From Planctomycetota bacterium (GTDB lineage Bacteria > Planctomycetota > Planctomycetia > Pirellulales > UBA1268): DNA of 35,077 nucleotides. Both the position numbers and the translations under genes were made by a program. The notes under the pieces were generated by a model. The model saw nothing but the letters and a program-made list of their open reading frames with translations, did no database searches and had not been told where the DNA came from. Where the stretch lies: positions 1 to 35,077 of the forward strand of contig JAGWWA010000018.1 in the NCBI GenBank assembly GCA_018970605.1, read 5' to 3'. Each line of letters begins with the position of its first letter. The stretch's first letter is position 1. Of the stretch, positions 29,101 through 35,077 are shown piece after piece.

Positions 29101-29367
29101 AACGGCGAGGTCGATTTCGACTCCCGCATCAACCTCGTGCTGCGGCCCATCATGGGCAAGGCGGAGACGCAGCTGCCGGCGATGAAGCGGCTGCTGGGCG
29201 GTGCGAGCGGGCAGTTCATGCTCGTGCACGTCGACGGCACCGTGACGGAGCCGACCACCTCGACCGAAGCCTTCCCCACACTGCCGGCCGCCGTCCAGCG
29301 ACTCCAGTCGCGGCGCAAGGCCGATGGATCGACGGCGGCGGTGTGGGAGGATCGGGTGCAGCGGTAG
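26194..29367 (+). CDS. Large AsmA-like envelope protein (AsmA/TamB/YhdP-type)
   Basis: This 1057-residue protein has one N-terminal membrane segment (about 10-30) and a very long beta-rich region. Repeated motifs of alternating hydrophobic residues and Gly-rich turns resemble the bridge-like AsmA-family proteins that link inner and outer membranes. The C-terminal region (ADIYELPVTVALLKIL to VDGTVTEP) is the AsmA-like C-terminal domain. Such proteins are implicated in phospholipid transport to the outer membrane. I chose ATG 26194 because the next upstream start adds 37 Arg/Pro-rich residues before the membrane segment; neither has a good Shine-Dalgarno. dapF follows after 95 nt and an acyltransferase next, so an envelope operon is possible. 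Confidence 0.8.
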   Translation: MRSLADFLWTIVRWALPLSVAAVVVAVVLGSNRVGEEVRRRVEGRLQALLPELAVHVGGASLVEGEGIVLRRITVVDPSQPSDRNSLITIEEVRVACGTGLKDLMAGDPQITSVRVMRPVVHARRGADGGWSLGPLAARRRAGGLAVPVAIDDATLLVDADGVGGRLTLRNIGIDLRPAAGLDGEAAIVVRGAVGGDLFDRAVFEGRILAAGGFELAGQVESLELSPRLRSLVQAAATAPEWLVGLRGRLDVDWRASGNLAALDRSSFSAAGRLESGHFEYPGLPFTISDVSAAFTADPGGVTMERVEAHSGSTLVRGSGRLVGWDAAADFDVTVEAERMLVGHHWEGLLPQPVAAHWSKLLPAGEVDVRAHLVRHAGVVTPDVSLRCRNVSLTYYRFPYRVDRTVGTVTLKDDLLSMHLTGEAGGHPVTVEGAVRTTNGGRGFVEVRGDGMRIDDALLAAMPTRSADIVRSLRGAGTFDFVFRHDRSADLPGGFANSLGIHLAQCTMAYAGFPYPLGNVTGSIHMDRGNWTIREITGSNDTGVVRCTGRLQRIGEDDSELTLHLAGTHVVLEKELRDALPPGVRRIWDDVTPRGTAEFTAEVKHRVKQRRTEVEIVAAPQGDTVSIEPAWFPYRLERLRGRLHWKDGTLAFDDVRGAHARTAVSAEGTCRFSPDGGWHVSFARLAADRFHADHDVLRALPSGLRQAVAGVRLRGMLSVDGALEIYSTAPQVVAGPGGRPEAVPGPAAAAWDMQLDMEQAALDVGMPLEHVHGGIRLRGQSDGSTWRSLGDVALDSAMWRGVQLTAVRGPLAMDAAGARFGTQAAADQRASPRRMTAKVADGTLEVNGSVAAGEDGAFAVTAALANADLARLAGDMSGGPHRYRGRMHGGIEIRGSRAGTHSLVGRGQVKLTDADIYELPVTVALLKILRVKNPDRNAFTSSLVDFRIEGPHAYLDTIELSGDAISLVGNGEVDFDSRINLVLRPIMGKAETQLPAMKRLLGGASGQFMLVHVDGTVTEPTTSTEAFPTLPAAVQRLQSRRKADGSTAAVWEDRVQR

Positions 29368-29462
29368 GCGGCGTGGACGGGGCGGGATGCCCTGGGCTGG
29401 TAGAGTGGGACGACGACGACGGCCGGGCCTCCACTCGCCCGGGATGACCTGAGGATCGACCG

Positions 29463-30332
29463 ATGAAGATCGTAAAGATGCACGGTGCCGCCAACGATTA
29501 CGTTTACGTCGATTGCTTCGACGAGCAACCGCCCTCCGACCCCGCGGCGCTGGCGCCGGTGGTCGCCGACCGTCACACCGGCGTCGGTGGTGATGGGCTG
29601 GTGCTGGTGCTGCCGTCGCGCGTGGCGACCGCCCGGATGCGGATGTTCAACGCCGATGGCAGCGAGTCGGAGATGTGCGGCAACGGCGTTCGCTGCGTGG
29701 CCCACCTGGTGGTCGCCCGCGGTCGGGCGCCGGCCGGCCCGGTGACGATCGAGACGGGCCGCGGCGTGCTCGCGCTCGACGTGGTTCGCACGGGACCGCG
29801 GACATCGCAGGTGCGAGTCGACATGGGCGAGCCCTTGCTCGAGGCCGCCGCGATTCCGGTGACTGGATGCGGCACGGATCGCGTGGTCGACGCCCCGTGC
29901 GCAGCGCTGGGCGGCGAAGAGCCGTGGTGGCGCGACTGCGGCCTGGACCCGCGGATGACCTGCGTGTCGATGGGCAATCCCCACGTCGTGCTCTACTGCG
30001 AGGACGTGGACCGAGTGCCGCTCGAATCGGTCGGGCCTCGGATCGAGACGCATGCGAGTTTTCCGCGCCGCGTGAACGTGCACTTCGTCGAAGTTCGCGG
30101 CCGCGACCACGTGAAGATGCGGACCTGGGAACGTGGCAGCGGCATCACGATGGCCTGCGGCACCGGCGCGTCGGCGGTCTGTGTGGCCGGCGTGCTCACC
30201 GGCCGCTCCGCCAATGCGATCGCGGCCGATCTCCCCGGCGGACGGCTGGAACTCGTCTGGCAGCCCGGCGGCCATGTCTTCATGACGGGGCCGGCCGAGG
30301 AAGTGTTCGAGGGTACGTGGTGGGGCGGCTGA
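29463..30332 (+). CDS. dapF: Diaminopimelate epimerase
   Basis: This 289-residue enzyme interconverts LL- and meso-diaminopimelate, the last shared step toward lysine and DAP-type peptidoglycan. Both catalytic cysteines are present: Cys72 in MCGNG and Cys232 in ACGTGAS. The N-terminal MHGAANDYV motif keeps the Asn but has Ala in place of the common Gly before it. The ATG has GAGGA 7 nt upstream. Presence of DapF is consistent with a peptidoglycan wall. The next gene starts 38 nt downstream, so the two are likely co-transcribed. Confidence 0.95.
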   Translation: MKIVKMHGAANDYVYVDCFDEQPPSDPAALAPVVADRHTGVGGDGLVLVLPSRVATARMRMFNADGSESEMCGNGVRCVAHLVVARGRAPAGPVTIETGRGVLALDVVRTGPRTSQVRVDMGEPLLEAAAIPVTGCGTDRVVDAPCAALGGEEPWWRDCGLDPRMTCVSMGNPHVVLYCEDVDRVPLESVGPRIETHASFPRRVNVHFVEVRGRDHVKMRTWERGSGITMACGTGASAVCVAGVLTGRSANAIAADLPGGRLELVWQPGGHVFMTGPAEEVFEGTWWGG

Positions 30333-30370
30333 AGGCCCGTCGCCTCGGCGTCCAGGGAAGGACAACGACC

Positions 30371-31189
30371 GTGAAGCTCAAGAGTTCGTTCGCGATCGGC
30401 TGCTGGGCGCTCGCCGCGACGGCCGTGATCCGTCGCTGGATGGGGACGCTCGACTACAAGGTCGACTACGGCGACCCCGACGTCGATCCCGTGAGCGGCA
30501 CGTATCGCGGCGCGAAAATCTACGTGTTCTGGCACGAGAACATCCTGATGCCGCTCTATCTCCGCGGCCATTCCAACATCTCGATGCTGCTCTCGCGGCA
30601 CTGGGACGCCAACATCCTCGACCGGGTGGCGCGGATGATGGGATTCGGCGTGGTCCGCGGCAGCACGTTCCACGGAGGTTCGGCGGCCCTGCGCGAACTC
30701 GCCGAGCGGGCCGCCGAGGGCAACCTCACGATCACGCCCGACGGGCCGCGCGGGCCGCGGCGGCGGCTGGCTCCAGGCTGCGTGTTCCTCGCGAGCACGC
30801 TCGGCATCCCGATCGTGGTCATGGGCATGGGCTATGATCGGCCCAGGCGAGTGGGCACGTGGGACCGGTTTGCGATCCCGCGTCCGTTCTCGCGAGCCCG
30901 CGGCATCGTCAGCCGGGCGATTGCCGTGCCGCCGAACCTCGATCGCGACGGCATCGAACGATATCGGGCCGGGATCGAACGGTTGCTCTCGCATCTCTCC
31001 GACGAGGCCGAAGCCTGGGCGACTTCAGGCAGCCGGCGGCCGAACCAGCGGCCCGTGTGCAAGGAACCGTCGCGAGTCGCCCGCCGAAACGCCGCGTTGA
31101 AGGGAGACGCGGGCGTTGAACTCGAAGCGGAGTTGGCGAGGGTCGGGCTGTCGGCCACCCTCGACGCTCGGGATCGTCCCGCCGCCTGA
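30371..31189 (+). CDS. DUF374-type lysophospholipid acyltransferase family protein
   Basis: This 272-residue protein is related to lipid A and phospholipid acyltransferases. An N-terminal hydrophobic stretch (about 8-22) is followed by FWHENILMP (His55, matching the WHG-type motif), GSTFHGGSAALREL, and the family signature TPDGPRGP (122-129). The start is GTG 30371 with AAGGA 8 nt upstream; the open frame that runs further left is antisense-free read-through of dapF in another frame and is rejected. The C-terminal 45 residues are basic and variable. It probably adds an acyl chain to an envelope lipid, but the acceptor is unknown. Confidence 0.83.
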   Translation: MKLKSSFAIGCWALAATAVIRRWMGTLDYKVDYGDPDVDPVSGTYRGAKIYVFWHENILMPLYLRGHSNISMLLSRHWDANILDRVARMMGFGVVRGSTFHGGSAALRELAERAAEGNLTITPDGPRGPRRRLAPGCVFLASTLGIPIVVMGMGYDRPRRVGTWDRFAIPRPFSRARGIVSRAIAVPPNLDRDGIERYRAGIERLLSHLSDEAEAWATSGSRRPNQRPVCKEPSRVARRNAALKGDAGVELEAELARVGLSATLDARDRPAA

Positions 31190-31229
31190 CGCGGATCCCA
31201 CGCGGCACCGGGGCGTCGCGTCGAACTGC

Positions 31230-32708
31230 CTACCGGCCGATTCGGTCGAGACGGCGTTCGAGGGATTCGAGCAGCGCTCGAACCCGGACCACTTCCCGGC
31301 GAATCTCATTCGCGTCGGCCGCGCCCGGTGACTCGGGGCGTTGGCTGGTGCGGGCATTGGGGCTTGGCTGGAACACCGGGGCGGATGAGGGCTGGAGTGC
31401 CGGTTCGCCGATCAACGCCTCCTCGAGCGGCCGTTCAAGCGACTGCAGGACGACGTCGGCCCGTTTTTCCGTCCCGCCGGGGAGGATGTAGTGGAGTGGC
31501 ACCGGGCGATCCGTCGGTCCCGCGGCGACCAGTTGGGTGAGTTCCTGCGGCGAGCGAACCGGTCGATCGGCGATCGCCACGATCACGCTGCCAGGAGGGA
31601 TTCCCGCCTTCGAAGCGGGCAACTCGCCGACCACGCCGATCACGTAGGCGCCCGCCTGCGCCGGCAGACGAAACCGCTCTTGGATGTCGCGGTCGATCGG
31701 CACCGTGCGGACGCCGAGAGCCGTGCGGCCTCGCGTCGCTGCCGCCGATCCTGTCGCGGGTGACCATGGCGCGGGTGACACCGGCCCCGGCGACACTGTC
31801 GCCGGTTCTGCGAAGCCGGTTCGCCCTGCGGGGATCGCGGCCGTCCCCGGGGTGGCGGTGCTCAGCGGGGCCGAGTTCAAGGGGGCCGGAGCCGATGCGG
31901 CGATCGGCGGCGCGGTGGTCGTCGCCAGGGGGGCGTTTGGCAACGGCGGATTGGTGAGCACCGAAACCGTGGCCGCGCCGTTCGGGGCCGATGCAGCCAC
32001 TGCAGGCGGCGTCTCGGTGGCCGGCTGCCAGCCGCGGCCGACGGCCGGGCCGCCCGAGGGCGGCGTCATGACCGCAGGCATGGGGCCAGTGGTGCCTGCG
32101 GGCAGACCGGTCGTCGAGAGACCACCAGGGGCCGAGGCAGAGGGTCGGGGCATGGCGACGACGTCGATGTCGCTCACCCGCTCGGCTCGCGCCATGCTCA
32201 GCCGAACCTGCTGCCCGACGGTGATCGCCGTGATCGCCTCCGAGACGTCGTCGGCGCTGGCCAGAGTCCGCCCGTTCACGCCGCGGAGTTCGTCACCGGT
32301 GACGATACCAGCCACGGCGGCGGGCCCCGACGGCACGACCTCCACGATCGTCCAGCGGCCCGGGGTGGCCGATTCGGCAACCGACATCCCCAGCCAGCCG
32401 GGAGCAGCCGTCGCGCTCGCCGGAGGCGCTGCGGTGCGGGCCGCGCTCGGCGGTGCCGAGGCGGATGGCACCGTGGTCGGCTCGGAGAAGGGGAGGGCGA
32501 TCGGCTCGCCGATCGAGATATCGCCAGGCTGGAACGCTGTCGGGGGCGGGGAGACTGGCTCCGCGTCAGCCGCGCGCGTCATGCAGGGGGCCGCGAGTGG
32601 CACGACGACACACGCCGCGACCAGCAGGGATACGATCCCATCACTCGCACGCCTCGCGTGACGTGACGAATCCTCGAATCCTTTCGGTGGAGACGCGGCA
32701 TCCTGCAT
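31230..32708 (-). CDS. Secreted protein with two PDZ domains and C-terminal coiled coil
   Basis: This 492-residue protein has a long n-region and a signal peptide (hydrophobic about 24-43, cleavage near TRAADAE). PDZ1 lies at about 104-187 (GWLGMSV... to VVAMP). A Pro/Ala/Thr-rich linker of about 140 residues follows, then PDZ2 at about 328-426 (TALGVRTVP... to VVLQSLE). A heptad-like coiled coil occupies 466-490. There is no trypsin-like protease domain, so it is not a DegP homologue. It probably binds C-terminal peptides in the envelope as an adaptor. The start ATG 32708 lacks a Shine-Dalgarno and lies just past a -10-like box, so a nearly leaderless transcript is possible. It converges on the acyltransferase gene. 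Confidence 0.8.
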   Translation of the reverse strand: MQDAASPPKGFEDSSRHARRASDGIVSLLVAACVVVPLAAPCMTRAADAEPVSPPPTAFQPGDISIGEPIALPFSEPTTVPSASAPPSAARTAAPPASATAAPGWLGMSVAESATPGRWTIVEVVPSGPAAVAGIVTGDELRGVNGRTLASADDVSEAITAITVGQQVRLSMARAERVSDIDVVAMPRPSASAPGGLSTTGLPAGTTGPMPAVMTPPSGGPAVGRGWQPATETPPAVAASAPNGAATVSVLTNPPLPNAPLATTTAPPIAASAPAPLNSAPLSTATPGTAAIPAGRTGFAEPATVSPGPVSPAPWSPATGSAAATRGRTALGVRTVPIDRDIQERFRLPAQAGAYVIGVVGELPASKAGIPPGSVIVAIADRPVRSPQELTQLVAAGPTDRPVPLHYILPGGTEKRADVVLQSLERPLEEALIGEPALQPSSAPVFQPSPNARTSQRPESPGAADANEIRREVVRVRALLESLERRLDRIGR

Positions 32709-32715
32709 GCGGCCT

Positions 32716-32721
32716 AGTATA
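32716..32721 (-). promoter_or_regulatory. -10-like box for the PDZ gene (possible leaderless transcript)
   Basis: TATACT on the minus strand is 8 nt from the PDZ start codon; transcription would begin at or just before the ATG. No -35 is recognised. Confidence 0.3.
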
Positions 32722-32774
32722 CGATCTCTGAAGGCCTCCGCGACCCTGCGTTGCGGCCGCGAAATAGCGGGGTT

Positions 32775-32820
32775 GTCGCTGCAGCGACCGAATGCCGTGC
32801 ACAAGTTCTGCACCGTGCAC
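32775..32820. promoter_or_regulatory. Palindrome and repeated CCGTGCAC boxes in the PDZ-dnaA divergent region
   Basis: GTCGCTGCAGCGAC (32775-32788) is a perfect 14-bp palindrome. CCGTGCAC occurs at 32795-32802 and 32813-32820, 18 bp apart. They resemble protein-binding sites; no consensus DnaA box is present. The binding factor is unknown. Confidence 0.4.
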
Positions 32821-32884
32821 GGATGGACGCATCGAGACCGGTGAACCAGCGCAGGACTCGCCGGACACCGGCGTCGCATGAGAC

Positions 32885-32928
32885 TCGCGGCGTTGATTAC
32901 GCCGCGATGCTGTCATGGTTTGACAGCA
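32885..32928 (+). promoter_or_regulatory. Two abutting inverted repeats overlapping the dnaA promoter (candidate operator)
   Basis: TCGCGGCGT (32885-32893), 5 nt, ACGCCGCGA (32899-32907) is a perfect 9-bp arm palindrome. It is followed with no gap by TGCTGTCA (32908-32915), 5 nt, TGACAGCA (32921-32928). The second right arm contains most of the -35 box TTGACA, so a bound protein would block RNA polymerase. Function as hairpins in DNA is an alternative. Confidence 0.6.
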
Positions 32929-32947
32929 CAGCATGCACTCCTATACT
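32920..32947 (+). promoter_or_regulatory. dnaA promoter
   Basis: Perfect TTGACA (32920-32925), a 16-nt spacer, and TATACT (32942-32947). This is one of the strongest promoter matches in the window. Transcription would start near 32954, giving a leader of about 90 nt. Confidence 0.65.
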
Positions 32948-33042
32948 CGCGCCGCGTTGCGGACAGTCGGAGTGATTTCCGCGACGCGACGCACGGAAGA
33001 ACATCACCGAAGGGTCTCACCTTCGGGCCGCAGGAAGGATCC

Positions 33043-34581
33043 ATGGGGAACGCAACCGACCTCGTCGCGTCTGCCGGCATGCCGGCGGCCTTCGCGGCCA
33101 GCGTGCTGGATGCGTTCCGGGCGAGGATCGGCGAGGATCGGTTTGCGGTGTGGTTCGGCGATGCCGTCTGCGCGGTCGAGTCCTCCGCCGATCAGAGTGC
33201 GGTTCAGGTGGTGCTCACCGCGGGAAGCGGGTTCACGCACGAATGGCTGCGGCGGACGTTCCACGCCGAGTTCGCAACGGCGGTTCGGGAAGCCGGCGGC
33301 CCCGCCATCGCCACAGTCTGGCGGCCGCAGGCCGCGTCGGTTTCCGCCGAGCAGGCGGTCGCCTCCGGTCCTGACGAGGGACAGGGGGGGGCCACGCGAA
33401 CCGGCCGAAGCCAGCCGTCGGCCCGCGGGTCGAAACCGGTGCCCCGCGGCCGTCGCGGCGACACACCGCCCGCCGCGGCCCCCCGGCCGGGCCGCGAACT
33501 GAGCGTCGTTTCCCGCCCCGTCGCGTCCGCGGCCAACCCCGCGCGTCGGCAGCCACTGCGGCTGGGCGATTTCGTGGTCGGCCCGAGCAACCGGATGGCA
33601 TTTGCGGCGGTCGAACTCGCCGCGGCCCGGCCCGGCGAGATGTCGCCGCTGGTGGTTCATGGGCCGAGTGGCGTCGGGAAAACGCACCTCGTGGAGGCCG
33701 CCTGCGACCGGGCCCGCGAACTGCATCCGGGCCTGACCGCGGTCTGCCTGTCGGCCGAGCAGTTCACGACCGCCTTTCTGCAGTCGCTGCACGCCGGCGG
33801 CCTGCCGGGATTTCGCCGCACCTGCCGCTCGGCGGATGTGCTGGTCATCGACGACCTCCAGTTTTTCGTGGGCAAGAAGGCGACCCTGCTCGAACTGCAG
33901 CAGACGCTCGACGCGTTGCTTCGGCAGGGCCGGCAGGTGATCTTTGCCTGCGACCGCGAACTCGACGCCCTCCCCGATCTGGGCGCCGACCTGCTCACGC
34001 GGCTGCGGGGAGGCATGGTGGCCCGCCTGCTTCCGCCCGACTTCGACGTCCGCCGCGGCATCGTGGCCGCCGTCTGCGGCAAACGCGGTCTGGCCCTGCC
34101 CGACGACGTGATCCACTATGTCGCCACGTCGATGACGCGGCACGCGCGGGAACTCCTCGGCGCCGTCAATCGTCTCGAAGCCACGAGCCACATGCTGGGC
34201 GTGCCCGTCACGCTCGAGATGGCGCAGGAAGCCCTCTCCGATCTGGTCCGCTCGAGCGGACGAAGCGTCAGGCTCGCCGACATCGAGCGGGCGGTCTGCA
34301 AGGCATTCGGCATCGAGAGCGGCACGCTGCAGTCGTCGCGGCGAGCGCGATCGGCAAGCCATCCGCGGATGCTCGCGATGTTCCTCGCGCGAAAGCACAC
34401 CCAGGCGGCACTGGCAGAGATCGGTGGCTACTTTGGCCGACGCAGCCATTCGACGGTGATCGCGGCGCAGAAGGCCGTTGGGGAGTGGGTGGCGAAGGGC
34501 TCACCGGTGGTGCTCGCCGATGCGACGTGGGACGTGGAGGAGGCGATCCGCCGCGTCGAAGACGTGCTCCGCGCCGGCTGA
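33043..34581 (+). CDS. dnaA: Chromosomal replication initiator DnaA
   Basis: This 512-residue AAA+ protein opens the replication origin. Domain I (about 1-95) is followed by a Pro/Ser/Arg-rich domain II linker (about 96-170). The AAA+ core has Walker A GPSGVGKT (207-214), Walker B VLVIDD (266-271) and the arginine finger of box VII (TR, Arg320). The C-terminal helix-turn-helix is divergent: the signature is RRSHSTVIAAQ (466-476), where E. coli has GGRDHTTVLHA, and ALAEIG replaces SLPEIG. The start ATG 33043 is preceded by AGGAAGGA; an upstream in-frame start would cover the promoter and is rejected. No consensus TTATCCACA box is seen nearby, so this is probably not an origin. Confidence 0.95.
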   Translation: MGNATDLVASAGMPAAFAASVLDAFRARIGEDRFAVWFGDAVCAVESSADQSAVQVVLTAGSGFTHEWLRRTFHAEFATAVREAGGPAIATVWRPQAASVSAEQAVASGPDEGQGGATRTGRSQPSARGSKPVPRGRRGDTPPAAAPRPGRELSVVSRPVASAANPARRQPLRLGDFVVGPSNRMAFAAVELAAARPGEMSPLVVHGPSGVGKTHLVEAACDRARELHPGLTAVCLSAEQFTTAFLQSLHAGGLPGFRRTCRSADVLVIDDLQFFVGKKATLLELQQTLDALLRQGRQVIFACDRELDALPDLGADLLTRLRGGMVARLLPPDFDVRRGIVAAVCGKRGLALPDDVIHYVATSMTRHARELLGAVNRLEATSHMLGVPVTLEMAQEALSDLVRSSGRSVRLADIERAVCKAFGIESGTLQSSRRARSASHPRMLAMFLARKHTQAALAEIGGYFGRRSHSTVIAAQKAVGEWVAKGSPVVLADATWDVEEAIRRVEDVLRAG

Positions 34582-34630
34582 GTCTGGTCCCAGCGTGGTG
34601 CGTCGCTGGCCGTGTCTTCGCCGTCGACCC

Positions 34631-34892
34631 CAGGAAGCCCAATCGCGTAAGCGATGGGGGCACGCTGGCTCTGCTGCACCGCTCGGGACTGCCCATGCCC
34701 GTCGCCGGACGCTCGCTGCGCCCATCCTGGGCTTCGCTCGCTCGATGCTGACTTCGCTCCGCCATCCATGGCTGCGCTCGTCAGCAACGCCGGCTCTCGG
34801 GCACAGGCAGCCCCTCGCTCATCGAGGTTGGTGTAGTCAGGAAGCCCAATCGCGTAAGCGATGGGGGCATGCTGGCTCTGCTGCATCGCTCG
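34631..34892. repeat. Right copy of the dispersed modular repeat, with duplicated hairpin core
   Basis: Positions 34631-34685 and 34838-34892 form a direct repeat of 55 bp with two differences. Each contains GAAGCCCAATCGC, loop GTAA, GCGATGGGGG, a hairpin core. Between them lies the module also found, inverted, at the left end: 34631-34822 matches 9-197 as reverse complement in the same order. The stretch fills most of the region downstream of dnaA (34582-35015), which holds no gene. Confidence 0.78.
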
Positions 34893-35015
34893 CGGTCGAA
34901 GCTTCCTGGCGGAGGGGCCACGGTGTACGGCGCTCCCCATGAAGAGTCCTGGATCTTCCACTGCCCCCGCGCGGTGGCGATTGAGCGGGCCTCGACAGAC
35001 CTGCCGTTGATCGTC

Positions 35016-35077
35016 CTACTCTTCGACCGGCGTCTCGGCGAGGCTCGCCTTGTAGCGGACGCTCGACTGCGGGCCGC
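35016..35077 (-). CDS. Possible 3' end of a gene cut by the window edge
   Basis: On the minus strand, a frame enters from the right edge and ends at TAG (35018-35016), encoding a 19-residue tail ending LAETPVEE. Nearly all third codon positions are G or C, as in the other genes. Too short to identify. Confidence 0.35.
   Translation of the reverse strand, partial: GPQSSVRYKASLAETPVEE

Noticed and set aside
32709-33042. Replication origin upstream of dnaA
   Set aside because: No TTATCCACA-like boxes or AT-rich unwinding region were seen. The palindromes fit promoter control better.
32878-33042. Upstream start for dnaA adding 55 residues
   Set aside because: That extension would run through the -35/-10 promoter and both palindromes. 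ATG 33043 has AGGAAGGA just upstream.

Overview
The window is a GC-rich chromosomal segment whose gene content is most consistent with a member of Planctomycetota. This is inferred from a fused SecD-SecF downstream of tgt and yajC, a GyrA with an unusual quinolone-region motif, a DnaA with a divergent C-terminal DNA-binding signature, a PDZ-only envelope protein, a membrane VWA protein, and long proline/alanine-rich linkers. No ribosomal RNA was available to confirm it. I found no tRNA, rRNA, CRISPR array, transposase or phage gene. It reads as a mostly core region interrupted by non-coding repeat elements.

Layout, left to right. Positions 259-4924 (minus strand) hold a three-gene membrane glycosylation cluster: two ArnT-like GT39 transferases and a GT2 polyprenyl-phosphate glycosyltransferase, the last pair overlapping by ATGA. 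Divergent from it are gyrA and a UDP-glucose dehydrogenase (5165-9265). A long repeat follows, then a membrane pyrophosphatase (9772-12384) and a long imperfect inverted repeat that looks like a folded RNA (12457-12726). Next come tgt, yajC and secDF (12781-17615), the widely conserved tRNA-modification/Sec-translocon order, and a two-LysM protein. A convergent secreted alpha/beta hydrolase-like protein, apparently without its nucleophile, is followed by a divergent membrane VWA protein and a convergent lipoprotein. Then come tilS, an MFS transporter, and an AsmA-like giant envelope protein followed by dapF and a DUF374-type acyltransferase (26194-31189). A minus-strand PDZ protein faces a divergent dnaA, which has a near-consensus promoter overlapped by two abutting inverted repeats.

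Functional themes are envelope construction (glycosyltransferases, UDP-glucuronate supply, SecDF/YajC export, AsmA-like protein, DapF for peptidoglycan, acyltransferase, lipoprotein, LysM), replication and topology (gyrA, dnaA), tRNA modification (tgt, tilS) and energy (pyrophosphatase).

The most unusual content is non-coding. (1) One family of modular, hairpin-bearing repeats sits at the 3' ends of genes in at least four, probably five, places, including inverted copies at the two ends of the window. (2) A roughly 270-nt fold-back sequence lies between hppA and tgt, and its imperfect pairs are mostly G-U rather than A-C, as expected if the plus-strand RNA fold is maintained. (3) A double palindrome overlaps the dnaA -35 box. 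Several proteins also carry family-level oddities: lipobox and extra loop in the pyrophosphatase, eukaryote-like substrate-site residues in Tgt, missing serine in the hydrolase, and GyrA QRDR and C-terminal changes.
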